Part shown: positions 5,232-11,273 of the stretch, piece by piece
Layout of the letters: each line of letters opens with the position of its first letter
How positions within the stretch are numbered: position 1 is the stretch's first letter
DNA from: an uncultured Collinsella sp.
Lineage (GTDB): Bacteria > Actinomycetota > Coriobacteriia > Coriobacteriales > Coriobacteriaceae
DNA length: 11,877 nt
NCBI GenBank assembly: GCA_900552735.1
Contig: USBA01000045.1
Span: 1 to 11,877 of the forward strand
Direction of reading: 5' to 3'
Program-made: the position numbers and the translations under genes
The notes under the pieces: model-generated
The model's database searches: none
Seen by the model: only the letters and a program-made list of their open reading frames with translations
What the model was told of the DNA's origin: nothing

Positions 5232-6197
5232 CTAGTACGTCGCCTTGTAACGATTGACCTTCTCGCGATAGTCGCGCGTGTCGGCCTCGCGCAGCTTGGT
5301 CATGGCATCGCGCTCGTCATCAGACAGGTTCGTGGGAACCTGCACCTTGATCTCGACGAGCAGCGCGCCCGTACGGCCACGGTGCTTAACGTCGGGCGCG
5401 CCCATCTCCTTAAAGCGGAACTTCTTGCCCGTCTGGGTGCCCGCAGGCACCTTCAGACGAACCGTCGCACCGCCGGGCGTCGGCACGTCCACCGTGCAGC
5501 CGAGCGCCGCCTCATAGACCGAGACCGGTACCTCCATGGTCACATCGGCACCCTTGCGCTTAAACAACGGGTGCTCCTCCACGTGCGTGGTCACGACCAG
5601 GTCGCCGCGCTCGCCTCCAGCAACGCCGTACTCGCCACGGCGCTTGTAGCGCAGTTTGCCGCCGTCGACCGCACCCGCGGGCACCGAGACCGTAATGGTC
5701 TGTTGCTCGCCTGTCGAGGGAATGCGGTAGGTGACCTTGTGCGTCACGCCGCGAAACGCGTCCTCGGCCGTCACATCGACGGTCAGCGACAGGTCGCCGC
5801 CCTTGCGAGCGCGGCTGCGACCCGCACCCGCACCGGCAGCGCCCGCAGCCCCGGCGAAGCCCGAGCCCCAATCGCTGCCCCAGGCGCCGTTGCCGCTAAA
5901 GATGCTGTCGAAGATATCGCCCCAGCCGCTGGCGCCCGCGCCGGCACCGTAGCCGCCGCCATACGCGCCGCCCGCGCCCGGCATGCCGCCAAACATGAGC
6001 ATCTGGTCGTACTCTTTGCGTTTCTTCTCGTCCGAAAGCGTCTCGTAGGCCTCGCTGATCTCCTTAAACTTGGCCTCGTCGCCGCCGGCATCGGGGTGAT
6101 ATTTTTGCGCGAGCTTGCGAAACGCGCTCTTGATCTCTTTGTCGGAGGCGCTCTTGGATACGCCCAGGATGTCATAGAAGGTTTTGCCTGCAGCCAT
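5232..6197 (-). CDS. dnaJ: DnaJ-type co-chaperone without zinc finger (CbpA-like, class II)
   Basis: This 321-residue protein stimulates DnaK ATPase and delivers unfolded clients. The J-domain spans about residues 6-70 with the HPD motif at 34-36. A glycine-rich linker with many GAG and GGG repeats runs to about 128. The rest (about 135-300) is the pair of beta-sandwich client-binding domains, recognisable by TVSVPAGAVDGGKLRYKRRGEYG and LKVPAGTQTGKKFRFKEMG. The four CxxCxGxG zinc motifs of classical DnaJ are absent, so it is a class II J-protein (CbpA or DnaJ2 type). GAGGAG lies 5 bases before the ATG. It is 108 bases after grpE, and a very stable hairpin lies in that gap. The annotation 'dnaJ' rests on the operon; 'cbpA' would fit the domain layout as well. 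Confidence 0.95.
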   Translation of the reverse strand: MAAGKTFYDILGVSKSASDKEIKSAFRKLAQKYHPDAGGDEAKFKEISEAYETLSDEKKRKEYDQMLMFGGMPGAGGAYGGGYGAGAGASGWGDIFDSIFSGNGAWGSDWGSGFAGAAGAAGAGAGRSRARKGGDLSLTVDVTAEDAFRGVTHKVTYRIPSTGEQQTITVSVPAGAVDGGKLRYKRRGEYGVAGGERGDLVVTTHVEEHPLFKRKGADVTMEVPVSVYEAALGCTVDVPTPGGATVRLKVPAGTQTGKKFRFKEMGAPDVKHRGRTGALLVEIKVQVPTNLSDDERDAMTKLREADTRDYREKVNRYKATY

Positions 6198-6270
6198 CGT
6201 AGCTCCTCTCCTGTTACATCCGCCGCCCCTGCGGACGGCGGCTCATGCTGTCATATGGCACTTGGCCAGA

Positions 6271-6300
6271 AAGGGCCCCGGGTTTTGCCCCGGGGCCCTT
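6271..6300 (-). terminator. Very stable GC hairpin between grpE and dnaJ, possible attenuator
   Basis: AAGGGCCCCGGG (6271-6282) pairs exactly with CCCGGGGCCCTT (6289-6300), a 12-bp stem with a 6-base loop that starts 5 bases after the grpE stop codon. Only TCT follows the stem's own TT on the minus strand, so termination would be partial. It could cut expression of dnaJ and hspR relative to dnaK and grpE or mark an mRNA processing point. Confidence 0.6.
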
Positions 6301-6305
6301 CTCAA

Positions 6306-7148
6306 TTACTCCTCGGTGCTCTCGGCCGCATCGGCCGTAGCATCCTCGGGCGCCGCTTCGGGCTCCGGTGCGGGGCGCTTCTCGCCACCGTAGGTCACCG
6401 TCACCATGGCGGAACGCAGGATGCGATCCGCCATGCGGTAGCCCTTCTGGTACACGTCGTTGACGGTCTCGTCGTACTGCGATGCGTCCTCGACGCGACC
6501 CACAGCCTGGTGCTCGAGCGGATCGAACGCCTCGCCCTTGGGGTCGATGGGCTCAACGCCCTCGTGCGCAAACACATCGAGCAGCTTGGCATGTACCGCG
6601 TCAACGCCATCGACGAACTGCTTAAAGTCGTCGGAAATCTCTTGACTGCGGGCATGGTCGATCGCGCGCTCGATATCGTCAATCACCGGCAACAGCGCGG
6701 TGACAAGCTTCTCGGTCGCGCGCTCGCGCTCGGCAATGCGCTCGTTGGCGGTGCGGCGACGGAAGTTCTCCCAGTCGGCCTGCAGACGGGCGGTACGCTC
6801 GGTGGCGTCCTTTGCCTTGTCCTCGGCGGCCTTCTGAGCCTCTGCCGCAGCATCGAGCTCATTGCGCACGTCGGCAAGCTCTTTCTGAGCCTGCTCGAAC
6901 TTGAGCTTAAAGTCGTTGTCGGCGGCTTCTTCACCGGCGCGGATAGCGGCTTCCACCATCTCGTCCTCGGTCATCGTCGCCTCCTTGTTGGAATCCTCTA
7001 CCTGGTTCTCGGCAGCCTCGGCGGCCGGGGCCTCGTTGACCTCGGTATCGTCTGCGGCCTCTACGGGAATCTTCACGTCCTTCTCCTCAGAGTCAACGGG
7101 GGCGGCGCCAGCGGCAGCCGCCTCCGTGCGAGCTTTACGAGCGGACAT
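6306..7148 (-). CDS. grpE: GrpE nucleotide exchange factor for DnaK, 280 aa
   Basis: GrpE dimers release ADP from DnaK. A long coiled coil runs from about residue 78 to 150, and the family signature is clear near the C-terminus: FDPLEHQAVGRVED, then YDETVNDVYQKGYRM and ADRILRSAMVTV. The protein is longer than most GrpE (about 180-230 residues) because of an acidic, alanine-rich N-terminal extension of about 58 residues and an acidic tail of about 25. The start at 7148 lies 2 bases after the dnaK stop, which suggests translational coupling, but its ribosome binding site is weak. Methionine 59 (ATG at 6974-6972) has AAGGAGG only 5 bases upstream and would give a normal 222-residue GrpE; either or both may be used. 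The N-terminal frame is fully open, which favours the long form slightly. Confidence 0.95.
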   Translation of the reverse strand: MSARKARTEAAAAGAAPVDSEEKDVKIPVEAADDTEVNEAPAAEAAENQVEDSNKEATMTEDEMVEAAIRAGEEAADNDFKLKFEQAQKELADVRNELDAAAEAQKAAEDKAKDATERTARLQADWENFRRRTANERIAERERATEKLVTALLPVIDDIERAIDHARSQEISDDFKQFVDGVDAVHAKLLDVFAHEGVEPIDPKGEAFDPLEHQAVGRVEDASQYDETVNDVYQKGYRMADRILRSAMVTVTYGGEKRPAPEPEAAPEDATADAAESTEE

Positions 7149-7150
7149 GA

Positions 7151-9043
7151 TTACTTGTCCTCGTCGTCCACAACCTCGTAGTCGGCGTCGACAACGTCAT
7201 CGTCGGCAGACTGGGCGCCGGCGGCACCGTCGGTCTGCTGCTGAGCGTCGGCGTAGACAACCTGGGCCAGCTCGTAGGCCACGGACTGCAGGGACTCGCC
7301 GGCGGCCTTGATGGCCTCGACGTCAGAGCCCTCGAGCGCCTTCTTGGCGTCGGCGATAGCGGCCTCGGCCTTGGACTTCACATCGGCGGAAACCTTGTCG
7401 CCCAGCTCGTTGAGGGTCTGCTCGGTGGAGTAGCACAGGCTGTCGGTCTGGTTGCGGACCTCGACCTCTTCCTTCTGCTTCTTGTCCTCCTCGGCATGAG
7501 CCTCGGCGTCCTTGACCATACGATCGACTTCGTCGTCAGACAGAGCGGTGGAGCCGGAGATGGTGATCTGCTGCTCCTTGCCGGTGCCCTTATCCTTAGC
7601 GGAGACTTTCACGATGCCGTTGGCGTCGATATCGAACGTGACCTCGATCTGAGGCACGCCACGACGGGCAGCCGGGATACCGGTCAGCTGGAACTTACCG
7701 AGCGACTTGTTGTCGCGGGCAAGCTCGCGCTCGCCCTGGAGCACGTTGATCTCGACGCTGGTCTGGTTGTCGGCAGCGGTGGAGTAGACCTCGGTCTTGG
7801 AGGTCGGGATCGTGGTGTTGCGGTCGATCATCTTGGTCATGATGCCGCCCATGGTCTCGACGCCCAGCGACAGCGGGGTAACGTCGAGCAGCAGGATGCC
7901 CTCGACGTCACCGGTGAGCACGCCGCCCTGGACGGCAGCGCCGTCGGCAACGACCTCGTCGGGGTTCACGGACATGTTGGGCTGCTTGCCGGTCATGGTC
8001 TTGACCAGATCCTGGACAGCGGGCATACGGGTGGAACCGCCGACGAGGATGACCTCGGTCAGATCGGAGAGCTTAAGCTTGGCGTCGCGCAGGGCATTGG
8101 TGACAGGCTGCTTGCAGCGCTCGAGCAGGTCGCGGGTAATCTTCTCGAACTCGGCGCGGGTCAGCGTGTAGTTGAGGTGCAGCGGGCCGGACTGGTTCAT
8201 GGTGATGAACGGCAGGTTGACGGTGGTCTGCTGGGCGGCGGAGAGCTCCTTCTTGGCGTTCTCGGCGGCCTCCTTCAGACGCTGCAGGGCCATGGGGTCC
8301 TGACGCAGATCGACGCCGTTCTCCTGCTGGAACTTGTCGGCCATCCAGTCGATGACGCGCTGATCCCAGTCGTCGCCGCCCAGGTGGTTGTCGCCCGAGG
8401 TGGACAGAACCTCAAACACGCCGTCGGCGAGGTCGAGGATGGAGACGTCGAAGGTGCCGCCGCCCAGGTCGAATACCAGGATGCGCTGGTCGGTGCCCTG
8501 CTTGTCCAGGCCATAGGCAAGAGCAGCAGCGGTCGGCTCGTTGATGATACGCTTGACGTTGAGGCCGGCGATCTTACCGGCGTCCTTGGTGGCCTGACGC
8601 TGGGCGTCGTTGAAGTAGGCCGGGACGGTGATGACGGCGTCGGTGACGGTCTCGCCCAGATACTTCTCGGCGTCGGCCTTCATCTTGGCGAGCACCATGG
8701 CGCTCACCTGCTCGGCGGTGTAATCCTTGCCCTCGATGTCGACGACGGCACGGCCACCCTGGCCCTCCTTGACCTCGTACGGCACGGTCTTGATCTCAGA
8801 GGTGCACTCGGAGTACTTGCGGCCCATGAAGCGCTTGATGGAGAACACGGTGTTCTTGGGGTTGGTGACAGCCTGGTTCTTAGCGGCCTTACCCACGACG
8901 CGGTCGCCGTCGGCACGGAAGCCCACGACGGACGGGGTGGTGCGGTCGCCTTCGGCGTTCACGATAATGGTCGGAGAACCGCCCTCGAGAACGGCCATTG
9001 CGGAGTTAGTAGTACCAAGGTCGATACCAAGAATCTTGCCCAT
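7151..9043 (-). CDS. dnaK: DnaK, Hsp70 chaperone
   Basis: This 630-residue ATP-dependent chaperone binds exposed hydrophobic segments of cytoplasmic proteins. Hsp70 landmarks appear in order: GIDLGTTNSAMAVLEGG at residue 5 onward (phosphate loop 1), INEPTAAALAYGLD, VFDLGGGTFDVSILD (phosphate 2), VGGSTRMPAVQ (adenosine site), and the DVTPLSLGVETMGG start of the substrate-binding domain. The helical lid and an acidic tail follow (DADYEVVDDEDK), matching the usual bacterial ending. Length is typical. GAGAGGG about 9-10 bases upstream supports the ATG at 9043. It is first in the operon with grpE 2 bases behind, and is expected to be controlled by HspR, although no classical HAIR operator is evident upstream. 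Confidence 0.98.
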   Translation of the reverse strand: MGKILGIDLGTTNSAMAVLEGGSPTIIVNAEGDRTTPSVVGFRADGDRVVGKAAKNQAVTNPKNTVFSIKRFMGRKYSECTSEIKTVPYEVKEGQGGRAVVDIEGKDYTAEQVSAMVLAKMKADAEKYLGETVTDAVITVPAYFNDAQRQATKDAGKIAGLNVKRIINEPTAAALAYGLDKQGTDQRILVFDLGGGTFDVSILDLADGVFEVLSTSGDNHLGGDDWDQRVIDWMADKFQQENGVDLRQDPMALQRLKEAAENAKKELSAAQQTTVNLPFITMNQSGPLHLNYTLTRAEFEKITRDLLERCKQPVTNALRDAKLKLSDLTEVILVGGSTRMPAVQDLVKTMTGKQPNMSVNPDEVVADGAAVQGGVLTGDVEGILLLDVTPLSLGVETMGGIMTKMIDRNTTIPTSKTEVYSTAADNQTSVEINVLQGERELARDNKSLGKFQLTGIPAARRGVPQIEVTFDIDANGIVKVSAKDKGTGKEQQITISGSTALSDDEVDRMVKDAEAHAEEDKKQKEEVEVRNQTDSLCYSTEQTLNELGDKVSADVKSKAEAAIADAKKALEGSDVEAIKAAGESLQSVAYELAQVVYADAQQQTDGAAGAQSADDDVVDADYEVVDDEDK

Positions 9044-9071
9044 TAGAAATTCCCTCTCTCTTGTGCGTTTG

Positions 9072-9099
9072 CACCGACTCGGCGGTCTGCCGCGCGGTG
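9072..9099 (-). promoter_or_regulatory. Hairpin in the dnaK leader
   Basis: CACCG (9072-9076) pairs with CGGTG (9095-9099), and GCGG (9082-9085) with CCGC (9090-9093) around TCTG. It would lie in the untranslated leader of dnaK about 30-55 bases before the start codon. It does not cover the ribosome binding site (about 9053-9060), so an RNA thermometer is not evident. Confidence 0.35.
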
Positions 9100-9135
9100 T
9101 TTCGGCTTGTCTTTCAGGATGTAGTGTATCCCCTT

Positions 9136-9185
9136 ATGGGCCGGAATATACAAAATCTAAGTCAATTCATATAAGATTTCTTATT
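9136..9185 (-). promoter_or_regulatory. AT-rich block, probable dnaK promoter/operator region
   Basis: This is the only strongly AT-rich stretch upstream of dnaK, 90-140 bases before its start. It contains TATATT (minus strand, 9150-9145), TTGACT (9165-9160) and an inverted repeat AAATCT (9153-9158) with AGATTT (9174-9179) 15 bases apart. The two promoter-like hexamers are not properly spaced relative to each other, so exact -35 and -10 sites cannot be assigned. The inverted repeat is an operator candidate. Confidence 0.4.
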
Positions 9186-9204
9186 GCCGAGAGTTTAGGT
9201 TCGC

Positions 9205-9442
9205 AAATGCGCAGGTAGACGTACTGTTTGAGTTCTGGGCAAATCTATTGAGATCTATGTAGAGATGGCTGAGGTTTGGGTCGGAGCCACACGGAGCGGT
9301 CTTGGGGCGACCCCGAGGAAAGCGCGACCCATTTTGGACGTCAATTCTGGGACACGCTTTCCAAAAGTTCGCTCAATCGCTCATTATTACGAGTCACCTT
9401 TAGCTAACATTTGTGCAGCTCAACGGCCCCACCTGCGCGTTT
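9205..9442. repeat. Possible 238-bp repeat element with imperfect terminal inverted repeats
   Basis: AAATGCGCAGGTAG at 9205-9218 matches the reverse complement of 9429-9442 (AAACGCGCAGGTGG) in 12 of 14 positions. No coding frame lies between and no target duplication is visible. Size and ends fit a MITE or similar element, but short inverted matches can arise by chance in GC-rich DNA. Confidence 0.3.
9317..9362. repeat. 46-bp hairpin with GGAAAGCG arms
   Basis: GGAAAGCG (9317-9324) pairs with CGCTTTCC (9355-9362). After a 3-base internal loop, CCCA (9328-9331) pairs with TGGG (9348-9351). No T run follows, so it does not look like a terminator. It has the form of a small palindromic intergenic repeat. 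Confidence 0.5.
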
Positions 9443-9497
9443 TTTAGTAAACCTTGGCATACTCGGCGAACGGTATGAAGATGCCGGCCAGAGGGTA

Positions 9498-9525
9498 TTG
9501 CAAACGGTCGCTCCCGTGGTATGTT
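9498..9525 (+). promoter_or_regulatory. Putative promoter of the ferredoxin gene
   Basis: TTGCAA at 9498-9503 and TATGTT at 9520-9525 are separated by 16 bases and resemble a housekeeping-sigma -35/-10 pair. Transcription would start near 9532, giving a leader of about 55 bases before the ATG at 9587. Confidence 0.45.
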
Positions 9526-9586
9526 TTTGCCCGAATCAAACCGGCGCGCATCGCCTGTAGCGTCGGTCAACAGAGAGGAAACTACC

Positions 9587-9772
9587 ATGGCTCATCCCGT
9601 AATTGATGCCGACGAGTGCATCGCTTGTGGCGTTTGCGTCGACTCCTGCCCCGCTGGCGTTCTGGAGCTCCAGGACGTCGCCACCGTCGCTGACGAGGAC
9701 TCCTGCGTCGCCTGTGGCGCTTGCCAGGACGCTTGCCCCGCTGGCGCGATCACCGAGATCGTCGAGGAGTAA
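9587..9772 (+). CDS. 2[4Fe-4S] ferredoxin, 61 aa
   Basis: This is a small soluble electron carrier of the clostridial type. Two CxxCxxCxxxCP motifs are visible: C11, C14, C17 and C21, then C40, C43, C46 and C50. By family rule, C11/C14/C17 with C50 hold one cluster and C40/C43/C46 with C21 the other. The two halves are clearly duplicated (CIACGVCVDSCPAG and CVACGACQDACPAG) and the protein is acidic, as is usual. The ATG at 9587 follows AGAGGAAA at 7 bases; a longer frame from 9521 would begin inside the -10 region of the putative promoter and adds nothing ferredoxin-like. It is monocistronic and convergent with niaR. Its partner, for example a ferredoxin-dependent oxidoreductase or hydrogenase, is not in the window. 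Confidence 0.97.
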   Translation: MAHPVIDADECIACGVCVDSCPAGVLELQDVATVADEDSCVACGACQDACPAGAITEIVEE

Positions 9773-9813
9773 CAACTCCCCCACTTGCACACTCAAAAGT
9801 ACACCGTGCACAA

Positions 9814-9851
9814 AAAAGGAGGCCTCCGCATCGCCGCGGAGGCCTCCTTTT
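9814..9851. terminator. Bidirectional intrinsic terminator between ferredoxin gene and niaR
   Basis: AAAAGGAGGCCTCCGC (9814-9829) pairs exactly with its complement at 9836-9851, a 16-bp stem with a 6-base loop. T runs lie on the 3' side for both strands (TTTT at 9848-9851 in plus, six T at 9817-9812 in minus). It can end both the ferredoxin and the nad operon transcripts. Confidence 0.9.
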
Positions 9852-9864
9852 GCATTCGTCGTTA

Positions 9865-10410
9865 CTAGGACAGGTCGTCTTCGTAGGGCATCAGGTCTGC
9901 CAGATAGCCCTTCTCCTTGAGCATGGCCTCGATCTCGTCGAGAGTCTGCTCGTCCTCCGCCGCAATGCGATGGAAGTGATAGCCGCTCGTCACCGTTAGT
10001 AGCGGAAAGCTCTTGCCGCTCTCGATATCGTGCAGGTAGCGCTCAACATCTCGACGATTGCGAATGTCCAGGTCGGCCGTGATCTTACCGTACACGCGGT
10101 GATTGACGATCACGTTGAGCACGGCGCCGCCGGCGTCGACGATACTCGTGAGCTCATCGCCTGCCTGCTCCACGCTGTGGCGAACCTTGACCAAGCGCGT
10201 GGGCACGGCGGGGCTGCTGGGGGCCTCCTGCAGCACATAACCACGGTTGGTGGCCACGACATCGTGCCCATCGGCACGCAGCAGGGCAATATCCTGAACC
10301 ACGATCTGACGGCTCACGCCAACCTCGCGGGCAAGTGCGCTGCCCGAAACGGGCTCCTTGGCCACCTCGAGCACGTCCATGATGGCACGGCGACGCTCGC
10401 GGGCGTTCAT
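9865..10410 (-). CDS. niaR: NiaR, nicotinate-responsive repressor of NAD genes
   Basis: This 181-residue regulator has an N-terminal helix-turn-helix of the HTH_11 type (about residues 5-60, with SGSALAREVGVSRQIVVQDIALLR) and a C-terminal 3H domain. The conserved metal ligands of the 3H domain are in view: H78 and E86 (RHSVEQAGDEL), H145 and H147 (GYHFH), in step with the Thermotoga maritima protein TM1602. NiaR proteins bind nicotinic acid and repress NAD synthesis and niacin uptake genes. Here the ATG shares one base with the nadC stop (TAATG), so the two are translationally coupled, and the regulator is made from the operon it probably controls. The operator would lie upstream of the operon, outside the window. 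Terminated by the hairpin at 9814-9851. Confidence 0.95.
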   Translation of the reverse strand: MNARERRRAIMDVLEVAKEPVSGSALAREVGVSRQIVVQDIALLRADGHDVVATNRGYVLQEAPSSPAVPTRLVKVRHSVEQAGDELTSIVDAGGAVLNVIVNHRVYGKITADLDIRNRRDVERYLHDIESGKSFPLLTVTSGYHFHRIAAEDEQTLDEIEAMLKEKGYLADLMPYEDDLS

Positions 10411-11270
10411 TATTTACCGTCCAGCAGACGCAGGTGCTTAAGCGAGAGGTCGAGAATCGGCGCAGAATGCGTCAACGCCCCCGCACTAATAAAGTCAACG
10501 CCCAGGTCGGCAAGCACGCGGATATTGCTGGCATCCACGTTGCCCGAGCACTCGGTCTTGGCACGGCCGGCGATAAGCTCAATCGCGGCAGCCATATCGT
10601 CGTGGGTCATGTTATCGAACATGATGATATCGGCTCCGGCCTCCACGGCCTCGCGCACCATGTCCAGGTTCTCGCACTCAATCTCGACCGTCGTGGTAAA
10701 CGACGCATGGGCGCGCGCCATCTCAATCGCGCGTGCCACGCCACCGGCGGCATCGATGTGGTTGTCCTTGAGCATGACGGCCGTCGACAGGTTGTAACGG
10801 TGGTTGCTGCCGCCGCCGATCTCGACCGCGGCCTTCTCGAAGACGCGCATGCCCGGCGTGGTCTTGCGCGTATCGACGAGCACGGTTTTGGTGCCCTCGA
10901 GCGCCGCGGCCATCTGGTGTGTATAGGTAGCGATACCGCTCATACGCTGCAGGTAGTTGAGCGCCACGCGCTCTCCCGAAAGCAGTACGCGTGCATCGCC
11001 GCGCACCTGGCCCACGTGGTCGCCGGCGTGCACCTCGTCGCCGTCGGCAACATCAAACAGCACCGAGCTCTGCGAATCCAGCAGCTCAAAGGTGCGAGCG
11101 AACACATCCAAGCCCGCGATGATGCCATCGGCCTTGGCGATAAGCTCCACCGTAGCGGGACGCGCCGTGGGGCACACGCTCGCCGTGCTCACGTCCTCAA
11201 AGGTAATGTCCTCGCGCAGAGCCTGCAGAATCAGATCATCGACGACGAGCTTCATGGTAATGGGATTCAT
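10410..11270 (-). CDS. nadC: NadC, quinolinate phosphoribosyltransferase
   Basis: NadC converts quinolinate and PRPP to nicotinate mononucleotide, CO2 and pyrophosphate, the step where the de novo route joins NAD synthesis. The 286-residue length is normal. Visible motifs are GERVALNYLQRMSGIAT (about 99-115), DTRKTTPGMR at 133 onward (PRPP and quinolinate contacts), GGGSNHRYNLSTAVMLKDNH, EIECENLD and the barrel strand ADIIMFDN. The ATG at 11270 is preferred to an internal ATG five codons later because GGAGGAG lies 6 bases upstream; that site is formed by the last codons of nadB. It overlaps niaR by one base and follows nadB by 3 bases, so nadB, nadC and niaR form one operon. Confidence 0.97.
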   Translation of the reverse strand: MNPITMKLVVDDLILQALREDITFEDVSTASVCPTARPATVELIAKADGIIAGLDVFARTFELLDSQSSVLFDVADGDEVHAGDHVGQVRGDARVLLSGERVALNYLQRMSGIATYTHQMAAALEGTKTVLVDTRKTTPGMRVFEKAAVEIGGGSNHRYNLSTAVMLKDNHIDAAGGVARAIEMARAHASFTTTVEIECENLDMVREAVEAGADIIMFDNMTHDDMAAAIELIAGRAKTECSGNVDASNIRVLADLGVDFISAGALTHSAPILDLSLKHLRLLDGK

Positions 11271-11273
11271 GGT

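Larger units (their letters stand above)
9186..9586. other. Gene-free stretch between dnaK and the ferredoxin gene
   Basis: This is 401 bp without a credible gene. A 60-codon open frame at 9265-9447 has no clear ribosome binding site, crosses a hairpin and matches no family I know. The stretch holds a possible repeat element bounded by imperfect terminal inverted repeats (9205-9442), a 46-bp hairpin inside it, and the ferredoxin promoter at its right end. Confidence 0.6.

Noticed and set aside
5382..7181. 599-codon open frame antisense to dnaJ and grpE
   Set aside because: It crosses a gene boundary and the strong hairpin at 6271-6300, and its translation has no recognisable domain; the opposite strand holds clear chaperone genes.
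7496..9046. 516-codon open frame antisense to dnaK
   Set aside because: Mirror frame of a highly conserved gene. Such frames opposite dnaK are a known artefact and have been misread as real proteins before.
9226..9256. HAIR operator from TTTGAGT and ATTGAG half-sites
   Set aside because: The half-sites face the same way, are wrongly spaced and lie well upstream of the AT-rich promoter block, so they do not form the HAIR inverted repeat.
9265..9447. 60-codon plus-strand open frame upstream of the ferredoxin gene
   Set aside because: No clear ribosome binding site, crosses the 46-bp hairpin and lies within a probable repeat element.
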